Shown: positions 56,076-64,000 of the stretch, in pieces
Position numbering within the stretch: position 1 is the first letter of the stretch
Layout of the letters: the number at the start of each line of letters is the position of its first letter
Assembly: GCF_003967175.1 (NCBI RefSeq)
Contig: NZ_AP018553.1
Coordinates: 186,001-250,000 of the forward strand
Reading direction: 5' to 3'
Source of the DNA: Sulfodiicoccus acidiphilus
GTDB taxonomy: Archaea > Thermoproteota > Thermoprotei_A > Sulfolobales > Sulfolobaceae
Length of the DNA stretch: 64,000 bases
Notes under the pieces: generated by a model
Databases searched by the model: none
Told to the model about the DNA's origin: nothing
The model's input: the letters and a program-made list of their open reading frames with translations, nothing else
Made by a program: the position numbers and the translations under genes

Positions 56076-56831
56076 GTGGAAGTGGAAATCTTCGTTCATA
56101 GGAACTGCACCGAGTGTGCCATTTTGCTTGACTTCCTGAAGGTAGAGGGACTAATAGATAGAGTGAAAATAGTAGATACTGAGAAATATCCCTTCGAAGC
56201 CCTGCAGCGGGGAGTTCTATCTACTCCATCCATTTTTATTGACGGAAAACTGAAGTACGCAGGCAAGGTCGATCTGCAGGAGTTTAAGGAAATCCTGAAG
56301 GGAGACGTGAAGGGGAACAACAAAGCCTCGGATCCTGTTGAGGAACTCATGATCGGAGTTGTGAACTCCTTCGCAGTGACTGCCTGGCTCTACTTACATA
56401 GGAACTTCGAGGCCCTCTTAGACCAAAGGGAATTCGTCCAGGCGGTGAGTGGAGTGGGAGATGATCAGAGGCTTTACGACGAGCTAATTGAGCGTGTCAG
56501 GTCTAAAGGGGAAGAGTTGCTGAAAAAATGGGAAGAAAGGATGTTGAGGAATATCGCTTCAAACTTTGTGAGAGAGTTGTTCTGGCTATATGGTAGGAAA
56601 CTCTCTTGGGCCGAGATCGAGTCTAAGTATCCTTTAGAGGTATTCGCTCATTGGCTAATGTTAAGAGGAGGAGCAGTTGGCAGAGTTGGACTAAGTATAA
56701 TTCCCTTATCAAACCGCGAAGCCTTATCTAGAATCAGAATGGCTTACAATTACCTTAATTCCCATTGCGACGAACTTTGGGACAAAGTTATGAAGGAGCA
56801 ATGGGAGCTTATGGGAACTGTCCACGTTTAA
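56076..56831 (+). CDS. Thioredoxin-fold domain plus helical C-terminal domain
   Basis: 251 aa from GTG 56076. Residues 1-75 are a glutaredoxin/thioredoxin fold: HRNCTECAILL (CxxC) and the cis-Pro loop STPSIFIDGK. Residues 95-251 form an unrecognised helical domain (NSFAVTAWLYLHRN, MLRNIASNFVRELFWLYGRKLSW). The fusion suggests a redox-controlled sensor or a dedicated reductase, but no function can be read. The gene stands alone. Confidence 0.75.
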   Translation: MEVEIFVHRNCTECAILLDFLKVEGLIDRVKIVDTEKYPFEALQRGVLSTPSIFIDGKLKYAGKVDLQEFKEILKGDVKGNNKASDPVEELMIGVVNSFAVTAWLYLHRNFEALLDQREFVQAVSGVGDDQRLYDELIERVRSKGEELLKKWEERMLRNIASNFVRELFWLYGRKLSWAEIESKYPLEVFAHWLMLRGGAVGRVGLSIIPLSNREALSRIRMAYNYLNSHCDELWDKVMKEQWELMGTVHV

Positions 56832-56845
56832 GTGCTGTTACAATA

Positions 56846-57133
56846 AATGGGGGTTGAGGAGGTTATCCATCCCCTCCCGCGCGGACGGCCCCCTGTAAAT
56901 CCCGGCTCTCAAGGAACTATACTAATGGTGTTCGCCGATTAAGCGATAACCCAGACACCTCCGTGGAAGGGAGGTTCTTAAGGTTACGCCTATGCCCCAG
57001 CGGACGGCCCTACGTAGACGATGATCGATCCCACATTGTGGCTGGATGCCTACAAATGCCTGTGGGACTTTCACCTTCCACCGTTGGGCGAGGTGTCTGA
57101 CGAAGTAAGAAGCCCTGTTAGGGCGAGGTAGTT
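56846..57133 (+). mobile_element. Type B element, degenerate copy
   Basis: Head GGGGGTTGAGGAGG ... CGGACGGCCCCCTGTAAAT and tail TAGGGCGAGGTAGTTTA keep the family outline; a second GCGGACGGCCC block lies at 57001. Non-coding, between two genes. Confidence 0.45.
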
Positions 57134-57241
57134 TATGCGATAGACAAATAAGTGTGGGATAAGTCGTCCCATCGATGAGACGCTTTCTGCCTTAGGTTAA
57201 ACTAGAAGGTTCAGACCAAATATAGTGGAACTCAAGTATCC

Positions 57242-58444
57242 CTAAGGTCTAGCCGTGGTCGAGACTATCTTTATAACGTCACCGTTTTTCAGCTTATAAT
57301 CCTCTCCGATTTTCACTTTCCTCTTTGCATCTACGGCATAGAGGAAGCCCTTGGCTAGTTCCGTGTGTACTTCGTTTGCTAAATCCTTAGGTCCACTTCC
57401 CTCAGGGAGAAGGAATGCATCTGGCAGTACTCTGCCGTTTTTATCGGTGAACTTTCTCTCGTCCTCAACTGGATACACTACAATCATATTCAACGCTCCA
57501 AAAACTGCCTCATTGATCGCCTGTTGAACTCCGGTGTTGCCATATATCTCGAGCACCCTTTCCTCTATGTATTGTAGAGCCTCTCTTTGTCTCTGAGAGA
57601 GGTTACCTACAACTGTGAACGATGAATCCCCTGGGAGGTACTTCACTAAACCAGCTTTAGCAGCCTTCCTGAGGGCAAGCTCTGACTGAGCAGAAACTGG
57701 AACAACGTGTTTGTACTTTGCCTTGAGCCTCTCGATCATTACCTTACTCTCAGGGATATCTGCCTTGTTCGCAGCTATAATCATTGGTATGGAAATCTCC
57801 CTGAGCTTGGTGGAGAAATTCTTCAAATCTTCCTCAGACCATTGGGTGAACTTGAGCTGCTCTAATTTGGTCTCCCGCAAGGCCCTTAATACGTCCGAAC
57901 GGGATACGGATATCCCGGACAGTTTTCCTAGTAAAGACTCCACCTCCTCTCTTCCACTCGAATCGGCAGTCCTGGAGAACTTCTGCCAATCTTTAGATAC
58001 TATTGAAAGAAACCATTGGTCTATTTCTTCTCTAATGAACTCCACTTCTCTCAGAGGGTCGGAAGAACCTGGCGAGACCGATATTCCCTCCTCGTTAGTG
58101 GAACCGCTGGCGTCTATTATGTGAATCAATACATCTGCCCTCCTTAACTCGTCGAGGAATTTATTCCCCAGTCCCCTCCCTTCATGGGCCCCTGGTATTA
58201 GTCCAGGCACATCGATTAGTTTAACTGGGATCATTCTCTCCCCTTCTATGCAAGCTGAGTTAGAAGGAGAGCACTTGACTCCCAACTCGTTGTGCACACA
58301 TCTTGTCCTCACCGCTCCAACTCCCACGTTAGGCTCTAAGGTTACGAAGGGCCTGTTCTCCATCTGTACTTCCAACAGGGTCGCTGCAGAGAAGAATGTG
58401 CTCTTCCCCACATTGGTTTTACCTACTATACCGACCTCTATCAT
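57242..58444 (-). CDS. ychF: Redox-regulated P-loop NTPase YchF/OLA1 family
   Basis: 400 aa TRAFAC GTPase/ATPase. Walker A GKTNVGKST, switch II DVPGLIPGAHEGRGLG, NKAD specificity motif (AANKADIP), and a C-terminal TGS domain (VDAKRKVKIGEDYKLKNGDVIKIVST). Universally conserved ribosome- or proteasome-associated factor. ATG 58444; 56 bp to the divergent L15e gene. Confidence 0.94.
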   Translation of the reverse strand: MIEVGIVGKTNVGKSTFFSAATLLEVQMENRPFVTLEPNVGVGAVRTRCVHNELGVKCSPSNSACIEGERMIPVKLIDVPGLIPGAHEGRGLGNKFLDELRRADVLIHIIDASGSTNEEGISVSPGSSDPLREVEFIREEIDQWFLSIVSKDWQKFSRTADSSGREEVESLLGKLSGISVSRSDVLRALRETKLEQLKFTQWSEEDLKNFSTKLREISIPMIIAANKADIPESKVMIERLKAKYKHVVPVSAQSELALRKAAKAGLVKYLPGDSSFTVVGNLSQRQREALQYIEERVLEIYGNTGVQQAINEAVFGALNMIVVYPVEDERKFTDKNGRVLPDAFLLPEGSGPKDLANEVHTELAKGFLYAVDAKRKVKIGEDYKLKNGDVIKIVSTTARP

Positions 58445-58499
58445 CTAACCAGAGATGAACCCCTACATTTATTAATAAGACCCATGGTAGAGAGTTACC

Positions 58500-59147
58500 G
58501 TGGTATCAAGCGCTTACTCTTTCATGGAGTCCATGAGGAAGACGGAGGAGTACTCCAAGCTAATTAAGGCAAGGCTAGTGCAGTGGCGCCAAGACGAAAC
58601 CGTGAAAAGGATCGAAAAACCCACAAGACTAGGGAGGGCCAGAGCCTTAGGGTATAAGGCGAAGCAGGGTTACGTAGTAGTTCGAGTGAAGGTATCTAAG
58701 GGAGGACTAAATAAGGAAAGGCCAAACAAGGGGAGGAGACCTAAGAGGATGGGAGTTTACGGCTTCTCGCCAGCCAAGAGCCATAGATGGATCGCCGAGG
58801 AAAGGGCAGCCCGAAAGTTCCCAAACCTCGAGGTTCTGGGGAGTTATTACGTTGCCGAGGATGGGCAACATAAGTATTACGAGGTTGTTATGGTTGATCC
58901 CTCACATCCAGCCATCATTAACACAGAAGAGCTGAAGTGGTTGACTAATAGCGTCAACAGGAGGAGGGTGTTCAGGGGTCTGACCTCACCGGGAAAGAAG
59001 TCTCGAGGACTCAGGAAGTCTCGAGGTCTCAAAGGAACTGTGATCCATAAGATGAAGAGGAAGCAGAAGGAGAGGGAGCAGAGAGCGAGACACGAAGCCT
59101 CCAAGTACTATAGGTTGGACACCTATACAAGAGTGCCTGGAAAGTGA
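58500..59147 (+). CDS. rpl15e: Ribosomal protein L15e
   Basis: 215 aa archaeal/eukaryotic large-subunit protein. Characteristic [42 protein letters not shown], and a very basic C-terminus. GTG start 58500. Unusual: residues about 160-176 hold [12 protein letters not shown], a doubled KSRGLR/K motif. Head of the translation/RNA-processing operon. Confidence 0.96.
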   Translation: MVSSAYSFMESMRKTEEYSKLIKARLVQWRQDETVKRIEKPTRLGRARALGYKAKQGYVVVRVKVSKGGLNKERPNKGRRPKRMGVYGFSPAKSHRWIAEERAARKFPNLEVLGSYYVAEDGQHKYYEVVMVDPSHPAIINTEELKWLTNSVNRRRVFRGLTSPGKKSRGLRKSRGLKGTVIHKMKRKQKEREQRARHEASKYYRLDTYTRVPGK

Positions 59148-59148
59148 A

Positions 59149-59577
59149 ATGAAGGTAAACTCAGTAACGTTAAGCGTTTTCGTCCATGAAACCGAGGACG
59201 AGGGAAAGATAGATTCTTCCCTCCGTTCCTTCTTTTCCCCCTATTTGGGGGACCTCACACCGACGACAAGTAAAGTGGAGGGACACTTTGGGGACTCCTT
59301 AGTCATTTACAAATATTATTGGAAGGGTAAAGGAGCAAAGGAAGTTTTCCATTACCTGATAACCTCCCTACCCGATCTAGATAGAGCCGCCCTGAGGAAG
59401 TCCCTTAACGCCCACATCCAGGGTTCGAAACTACACTTCCGTCTCGACAAACAGATCATGGTTCTTCATCGCAGAGTTAGGCTCTCACAAGGAGATGACG
59501 TGATTAAGGTGGTGGTCTCCTTCTCAGCATTCAACTCCAAGGAGCTCGAGGAGGTGCTATCTGGTGGAAGTAGTTGA
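59149..59577 (+). CDS. RNA-binding protein of the exosome-associated COG1325 type
   Basis: 142 aa (VTLSVFVHETEDEGKIDSSLRSFF..., IYKYYWKGKGAKEVFHYLI, RLDKQIMVLHRRVRLSQGDDVI). Matches the L5-like RNA-binding family that archaea encode between L15e and RNase P genes. One base after the L15e stop; overlaps the Rpp30 start. Confidence 0.85.
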   Translation: MKVNSVTLSVFVHETEDEGKIDSSLRSFFSPYLGDLTPTTSKVEGHFGDSLVIYKYYWKGKGAKEVFHYLITSLPDLDRAALRKSLNAHIQGSKLHFRLDKQIMVLHRRVRLSQGDDVIKVVVSFSAFNSKELEEVLSGGSS

Positions 59578-60112
59578 AACATGCGTTAAGAGTCCAGAGG
59601 CGATCCCCTACCTTAGGGCAGCTGGATACAACAGGTTCTTAACTGAGGGTTTAGGGAAACCAGCTAGAAACACCTTCGAGCTTTATGAGCCTAAGGAAAT
59701 TCGGCGAACGTTAATGGGTAAGAAGGGCCTTAAGTTCGTGAAACCATTAAGTGCGGAGGCCTTTAGAGCGGCCTTAATGGACCACCTGGTATTTGCCCTC
59801 ACAATAGATGAGTCCAACGTTAGGCTAGTGAGAAGGGAGGTACTTAGTTTAGCGAGGATTCACAATAAACCCATAGAGCTACTATTGAACCATTCCTCAA
59901 GTAGGACGATCTCAACCGCGATCAAGTGGGGGAGGAGATGGGTGCACACCATATTTTTTTCCTCATGCGCTTCGAAAATGAGCGAGGTGTGGCCTCCACT
60001 TGTGAAGGTTAACTTCCTAGTGGTCCATGGGGCCACAGAGGCGGAGGCGTTAAGTTGGGTGTTCCATTCTCCACTGAAGGTGTTGGGCTCTGTCACTTCA
60101 GTTAGCGGTTGA
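59564..60112 (+). CDS. rnp3: RNase P protein component 3 (Rpp30)
   Basis: 182 aa PHP-like barrel protein of archaeal RNase P, which trims tRNA 5' ends. FNEST: YLRAAGYNRFLTEG, ARIHNKPIELLLNHS, STAIKWGRRW. Identification rests partly on the conserved gene order L15e - RNA-binding protein - Rpp30 - Pop5. GTG start overlapping the previous gene by 14 bp. Confidence 0.85.
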   Translation: MEVVETCVKSPEAIPYLRAAGYNRFLTEGLGKPARNTFELYEPKEIRRTLMGKKGLKFVKPLSAEAFRAALMDHLVFALTIDESNVRLVRREVLSLARIHNKPIELLLNHSSSRTISTAIKWGRRWVHTIFFSSCASKMSEVWPPLVKVNFLVVHGATEAEALSWVFHSPLKVLGSVTSVSG

Positions 60113-60149
60113 TGTCGGTCTGACACTCTGGCTCTCAGTTCTTACCTTC

Positions 60150-60515
60150 GTGATCCTGAGGAGTCGGCGCCCTAGCCGTACAACCTATACCCTCAAACTC
60201 TCTAACAAAAAAAGGTATATAGTCTTCCAACTTATAACGCAGGGCAAGTTCACGCAAAGAGATCTAGAGGAAGCTCTCAGGGAAGCAGTGAAGGACTTTA
60301 TGGGAAGCGTATGGCTCAGCTTGGCCAACCCCCGGCTTATCTTTTTCGATCCAGAGCGCATGGAAGGGGTGATATCCACTAATCGTGAGGGCTACAAAGT
60401 TGTCATCGCTAGTACGTCTAGACTTAAACACGTCAAAGATCAAGAGCTTCTGCTGATTCCGCTTAGGACAACAGGAAGCTTAAAAAAGGCTAAGAAGCTT
60501 ATCGGGAGCAGATGA
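60150..60515 (+). CDS. rnp2: RNase P protein component 2 (Pop5)
   Basis: 121 aa. KKRYIVFQLI is the usual first strand of Pop5, followed by RDLEEALREAVKDFMGSVWLSLANPRLIFFDP and a basic C-terminus. GTG 60150 is the only in-frame start; the frame stays open upstream to 60102 without a normal start codon. The TGA stop lies inside the C box of an sRNA gene. Confidence 0.82.
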   Translation: MILRSRRPSRTTYTLKLSNKKRYIVFQLITQGKFTQRDLEEALREAVKDFMGSVWLSLANPRLIFFDPERMEGVISTNREGYKVVIASTSRLKHVKDQELLLIPLRTTGSLKKAKKLIGSR

Positions 60516-60566
60516 TGATGCCGTCCCAGACTGTAGCTATGATGACCTCTGCGACGAGCTGAGTTG
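60508..60566 (+). ncRNA. C/D box sRNA overlapping the pop5 stop
   Basis: C box ATGATGA (60512-60518), 12-nt guide TGCCGTCCCAGA, D' CTGT (60531-60534, one mismatch), 4-nt spacer, C' ATGATGA (60539-60545, perfect), 13-nt guide CCTCTGCGACGAG, D box CTGA (60559-60562). The C box overlaps the last codons of pop5, so the RNA must be processed from, or compete with, the mRNA. Targets not determined. Confidence 0.82.
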
Positions 60567-60622
60567 ACATTCTAGGCTAGACATCTAGAAAACTTAATTT
60601 GTTTTAGATCGAGTTTCTTAGC

Positions 60623-62407
60623 GTGGATACGAGAATATTCAAGGACGCTTCAGATGACGTCAATAGAGTTGTCCTATGTGTCATAAATTATCTGTTGGCT
60701 TCCTACGTCCTCTCCGGTGTGGGATTATCTTCGACCTACGTACAAATCTCGTCGGTGGTATTGGCAACCTTATCGTTCATCGCGTACTTTGTTATTACTC
60801 CGTCTCTCATTTTGGTCTACTTGGCCCAGTCTGTCCTCTTAGGGAGGATCTTTCCACAAGATCTTCGAGGCTTTGAGGAACTAGTCGCTTTTCTAATTCT
60901 CCTTTTTCTAGTACCTGTTCTCGACATAATAAGAGCTGATAAGGGCAAATCTAGCGTAACCGCTGCCACACTGATAGCGTCTGTTATATCACCTCTCCTA
61001 GTATTTACCTTACCTCTAGGACCATCCTTCAAGAAGGACTTGAAGTATCAAGTTCTATCAATCCTCCCTCTCCTCTATTTGGGGTTCTCACTCCAAGGGG
61101 AGCTCCTGAAGTACATTGCTTTCCTCATCTTTGTCGCAGTGGCAGCTTACCTCTTCTCAATCCAACGAGAATTGAGCTTAATTGGAGCTCTACCCGCAGG
61201 ATTAGCGGTTTGGTTCCTGACTTCCTCTCCCCTCTATGCGGCACTAGCCGTAACCCTATCGCTAGGCGTGAATGCAGCAAAGACCTTCCAGCTGAGGACG
61301 AGTGAGAAGAGGAAGGAAATCGAAGGACTCGGTCAATATCGGAACGGTTTATTAAATAGAGTTACCTTATTTAGGAATTTAGTGGGAAAAGTCGGCCAAG
61401 TCTCTAACCTCCCAGAACTCAGAGAGTACATAAACCAACTTGACGAGCTCTCCAAGAACGTTTCGAGATGTCAGGACATGGAATGTCTGAGATTTAATGA
61501 AAGCGAACTAGACGCAATAAATAGGACAGCTAAAACTAGGTTAAATGATTATATTTTTAGGCAAATCACCCAAATTAACGAATTCTCTCGAGAACTTAAG
61601 AAGATGGGAGTGGTCGTCGACGAAATGGAGTACCCTGGAGAACTTGAGTTAGGTCAAGATATGGTAGTAGTAATAAATCAGGTGAGAGAGAGAGAAGAGA
61701 AACTTTACGATCTAGCAGGGAGGTTTTACAGGAGGCTAGTGGGAGTAGTGAGAGAATCGTTGGGGTGGAGCCAAGACCAGTTCGGAGAACTAGGAGACGA
61801 ACTTAGCTCAATACAAAAGATCATCGATGCAGCGGTACCGGAGCTTAACCAATGTGAAGAAATGGCAGCTGGCCTTGTAAGAGAGGAGGCGATCTTCCCT
61901 AGGGAAGAGGCCGAAAAACTCACTGCCATGCATCTCGAGTATAGAACTATTAAGAGTCCTCTGGACAGAATCTTAAAAGCCCATCAGATAAGTAGGGAAG
62001 TGTATGAAGGGATCGAGAAATTCCTCCAAGAAGTAAAGGCCAAATACATAGAGTTCACGGGCCTAGAGGACGATTTGTTCAAGGGAAAGGGGGACGTGGA
62101 CCTAATTTTAGCCAGCGTAGGGAAGGAGCAGGGGGTCTGTCCTAAGCTGAGGCAGCTCTCAGTGACTTGGAGACTAAGCCTAGATAAGTTGATTGAAGAC
62201 CTTTCTACTATGCATAAGTTAAGGGATGTAAGTGAACTTGTAGATTCTATGAGAGAAGAGCTCGTCTCTAGATTGAAGGAAGATGGTTGTGTAAACATTG
62301 TAGATATGGGTTTAGAGGAAGAATATTCGTCCTACTTAGTTGCTATGTTGAGAGCTAAGGGTATCCAAGTAAAGCCAGAAGGATCTCAAATCTGTCTCAA
62401 GGGCTAA
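60623..62407 (+). CDS. Membrane protein with long coiled-coil tail, unknown
   Basis: 594 aa from GTG 60623. Residues about 10-225 contain 8 or so hydrophobic helices; residues about 230-590 are charged, helical and coiled-coil-like (KRKEIEGLGQYRNGLL, INQLDELSKNVSRCQ, VINQVREREEKLYDLAGRF), with several Cys (SRCQDMECL, NQCEEM, GVCPKL, DGCVN). No family recognised. It separates the RNase P genes from the proteasome alpha gene, which are often closer together in Sulfolobales. Confidence 0.8.
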   Translation: MDTRIFKDASDDVNRVVLCVINYLLASYVLSGVGLSSTYVQISSVVLATLSFIAYFVITPSLILVYLAQSVLLGRIFPQDLRGFEELVAFLILLFLVPVLDIIRADKGKSSVTAATLIASVISPLLVFTLPLGPSFKKDLKYQVLSILPLLYLGFSLQGELLKYIAFLIFVAVAAYLFSIQRELSLIGALPAGLAVWFLTSSPLYAALAVTLSLGVNAAKTFQLRTSEKRKEIEGLGQYRNGLLNRVTLFRNLVGKVGQVSNLPELREYINQLDELSKNVSRCQDMECLRFNESELDAINRTAKTRLNDYIFRQITQINEFSRELKKMGVVVDEMEYPGELELGQDMVVVINQVREREEKLYDLAGRFYRRLVGVVRESLGWSQDQFGELGDELSSIQKIIDAAVPELNQCEEMAAGLVREEAIFPREEAEKLTAMHLEYRTIKSPLDRILKAHQISREVYEGIEKFLQEVKAKYIEFTGLEDDLFKGKGDVDLILASVGKEQGVCPKLRQLSVTWRLSLDKLIEDLSTMHKLRDVSELVDSMREELVSRLKEDGCVNIVDMGLEEEYSSYLVAMLRAKGIQVKPEGSQICLKG

Positions 62408-62439
62408 AGTGATCTCAAAGCGAAAGACCATACCCGAAG

Positions 62440-62640
62440 GGTCGAGCTCTCGGCTTCCCTACCCATACTTACGACGGAGTTCCATGATTAAGTGCAGGTC
62501 GCACTTAGGAGACCTCCGCAGGTCAGGGAGGAGGCATACGCGGACCATCGCTTAGGCGCGTCTGGGCGCTTCCTGGCGAGCGTCCAGGGGAACTATCCAT
62601 ATAAACGGAGTCTCCCATCCTTTGGAACTCAACCAAGATA
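62440..62640. ncRNA. Candidate structured non-coding region
   Basis: Nested perfect inverted repeats: AGTTCC/GGAACT closes a 100-nt domain (about 62477-62587) that holds AAGTGC/GCACTT (62494-62510), GACCT/AGGTC (62511-62524) and GGGCGCT/AGCGTCC (62566-62588). This density of strong helices in spacer suggests a folded RNA. Strand unknown; RNase P and SRP RNA signatures were looked for and not found. Confidence 0.35.
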
Positions 62641-63160
62641 AAGTTTATTGTGAGGGCGGAAGGCCCTATCTCCATGGATAAGATACGGATAGACTCTCAT
62701 TTAATAATTTAAATAACAGTCCTCACGGTAATATTGCAATTACCCTCAATGACGAGGTAAGCGTCGCCGAGACGCCTCGAGGCGAGGGTGAGTGAGATAC
62801 GCCTCGGCCAAGGCCCCTTCGTTTGCACCAACTGATTCCGTGTCGGGAATGTAGTAGCCCTAGGTGCTTGCAGAACCTTGCCCTCTGCTCATGGCTAGAG
62901 TCGTGGGTAAGGTAGGGCTGCAAGGAGGAAGCTCGTCGGTGAGAGAAGGATAATTCATATGCTATATGGGGGACCTTAACTTCTAGTGCCCCTAGGGTAG
63001 AGAAATATACCTCCAATTTCGCAGCCAAGGAGAGTTGTCGCTATATAAACTATTTGGCAGAAACTACGTGAATTGTGCTCCCACCACACTTAACTTCAAC
63101 GGAGCTCTTGAGTAGCTAATTCATAAGGATCATACGAGAGGGAAAACACTATCTACTTAA
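62641..63160. other. Spacer with element remnant
   Basis: 62653-62680 carries a GTGAGGGCGGAAGGCCC block like the head of types A and B, so an old insertion is likely. 62750-62950 is GC-rich (CGCCGAGACGCCTCGAGGCG palindromic core around 62768-62785) without an open frame or recognised RNA. Confidence 0.35.
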
Positions 63161-63206
63161 TGAAACGTTAAATACGTAGCCTGTCAGTGGTGAGAGGGAA
63201 AGCATA

Positions 63207-63935
63207 ATGGCATTTGGTCCTGCAGCAATGGGATACGACAGGGCTATCACGATTTTTTCACCCGACGGTTCGTTGTACCAAGTAGATTACGCCTTTGAGG
63301 CAGTTAAGAAAGGCTGGACTACGATTGGAGTAAAATCTAAGGAGGCGGTCGCAATAATAGTGGAGAAAAGGAAGGTCACCCCTTTGCTCGATGTAAATAA
63401 CATAGAGAAAGTTTTCCTCATAGATGAGCACGTGGGTTGTAGCTTTGCTGGATTAGCGTCTGATGGAAGAATCTTAGTAGATTACGCTAGGAATGTCGCT
63501 CTTCAGCACAGATTAGTATACGACGAACCGGTTAACATAGACTACTTGACCAAGACCATATCGGATCTGAAACAGGCGTACACACAGCATGGCGGAGTGA
63601 GACCCTTCGGTGTCGCTATGATAATAGCTGGCATAGATAAGGGGCAGCCCAAACTACTGATGACGGAGCCTAGCGGGCAGTTCATGCCTTATTTCGCCGT
63701 CGGAATAGGCTCAGGTAGCTATCCAGCTACTGAGTACTTGGAGAAGAACTACAAGGAAGATATGACGGTAGAAGAGACTGTGCTCACCGGCTTGAGGGCA
63801 CTCAACTACACCTTCAAGGGGGGCGAGAAACTTTCCTCATCGCTTGTGGACATTGGAGTAGGCTCAAGGCAGACGGGTTCTTTCAGAAAGCTCTCGCAGG
63901 AAGAAAAAGAGACATTCATAAAGAAGCTTGGGTGA
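63207..63935 (+). CDS. psmA: Proteasome alpha subunit
   Basis: 242 aa outer-ring subunit of the 20S proteasome. N-terminal gate MAFGPAAMGYDRAITIFSPDGSLYQVDYAFEAVKKG is the archaeal PsmA hallmark (YDR and the alpha-ring YAFEA motif). ATG 63207 after GAGAGGGAAAG; TATA-like GTTAAATAC at about 63167-63175 gives its own promoter despite the operon context. SBDS follows 10 bp downstream. Confidence 0.97.
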   Translation: MAFGPAAMGYDRAITIFSPDGSLYQVDYAFEAVKKGWTTIGVKSKEAVAIIVEKRKVTPLLDVNNIEKVFLIDEHVGCSFAGLASDGRILVDYARNVALQHRLVYDEPVNIDYLTKTISDLKQAYTQHGGVRPFGVAMIIAGIDKGQPKLLMTEPSGQFMPYFAVGIGSGSYPATEYLEKNYKEDMTVEETVLTGLRALNYTFKGGEKLSSSLVDIGVGSRQTGSFRKLSQEEKETFIKKLG

Positions 63936-63945
63936 ATATCTGTTA

Positions 63946-64000
63946 ATGCCAAAGGAGAACTATGTTGTGGTCAAATACGAGAGTCACGGAGAGAGGTTCG
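63946..64000 (+). CDS. SBDS ribosome-maturation protein, N-terminus only
   Basis: ATG 63946 opens MPKENYVVVKYESHGERF, the typical N-terminus of archaeal SBDS homologues, which always follow psmA and precede exosome genes in Sulfolobales. The window ends after 18 codons. Confidence 0.8.
   Translation, partial: MPKENYVVVKYESHGERF

Noticed and set aside
62440-63060. RNase P RNA or SRP RNA
   Set aside because: GAGGAAAGUC-type and GGAAGGAAGCAG-type consensus blocks were looked for on both strands and not found.

Overview
The window reads as chromosome of a thermoacidophilic crenarchaeon of the order Sulfolobales. Evidence: XPD, RadA, methylthioadenosine phosphorylase, L15e and the proteasome/SBDS neighbourhood all look Sulfolobus-like, there are eukaryote-type ribosomal and RNase P proteins, TATA boxes sit about 25 bp before genes, genes overlap by ATGA, and several compact C/D box sRNA genes are present. 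GC content judged by eye is in the mid-40s percent, which fits Metallosphaera or a relative better than AT-rich Sulfolobus; the genus is an inference.

Layout. 1-11.2 kb: end of thyX, then a collinear complex I operon nuoA-C-D-H-I-J-K-[M+L fusion]-N and an inositol-1-phosphate synthase. NuoC carries an N-terminal 8 x 21-bp in-frame tandem repeat. nuoB is not in this operon; it lies 17 kb away at 27.2 kb. 11.3-15.3 kb: two-gene glutamate synthase on the minus strand. 15.3-20 kb: gene-poor, with a C/D sRNA, a 286-bp repeat, a HhH-GPD protein lacking the usual catalytic residues, and a broken IS607-type element. 20-29.9 kb: HD phosphohydrolase, MTA phosphorylase, a glycogen cluster (nucleotidyltransferase, GH57, GlgA), nuoB, glycerate kinase and an MDR oxidoreductase. 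30-39.8 kb: accessory, transposon-relic-rich DNA with tRNA-Ala(UGC), tRNA-Ser(GCU), tiaS (frameshifted), an Lrp-type RAM protein, tusA, small hypotheticals and GC-rich structured loci. 39.8-42 kb: acyl-CoA dehydrogenase and radA (frameshifted). 42.7-52.1 kb: one operon holding split transketolase plus the whole pathway from erythrose-4-phosphate to chorismate and prephenate dehydrogenation. 52.1-57.2 kb: second copy of the 286-bp repeat, Rieske protein, XPD helicase (frameshifted), IS200/IS605 relics, a TusA-like protein and a thioredoxin-fold protein. 57.2-64 kb: YchF GTPase, L15e, exosome-associated RNA-binding protein, RNase P Rpp30 and Pop5, a C/D sRNA, a large membrane/coiled-coil protein, a structured non-coding stretch, proteasome alpha and the start of SBDS.

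Two themes stand out. (1) At least four good C/D box sRNA genes (11.2, 15.7, 38.2 and 60.5 kb) with canonical box spacing, plus two loci with a perfect CTGA-N3-GTGATGA core but degenerate outer boxes. (2) A swarm of about a dozen short (roughly 280-340 bp) protein-less elements that share conserved hairpins with the ends of IS605/IS607 elements; one type sits directly downstream of, and in the same orientation as, a truncated tnpB, the position expected of a TnpB guide (omega) RNA.

Three conserved genes (radA, tiaS, xpd) are each interrupted by one missing base in or next to a short homopolymer, which points to sequencing or assembly error more than to real gene loss.
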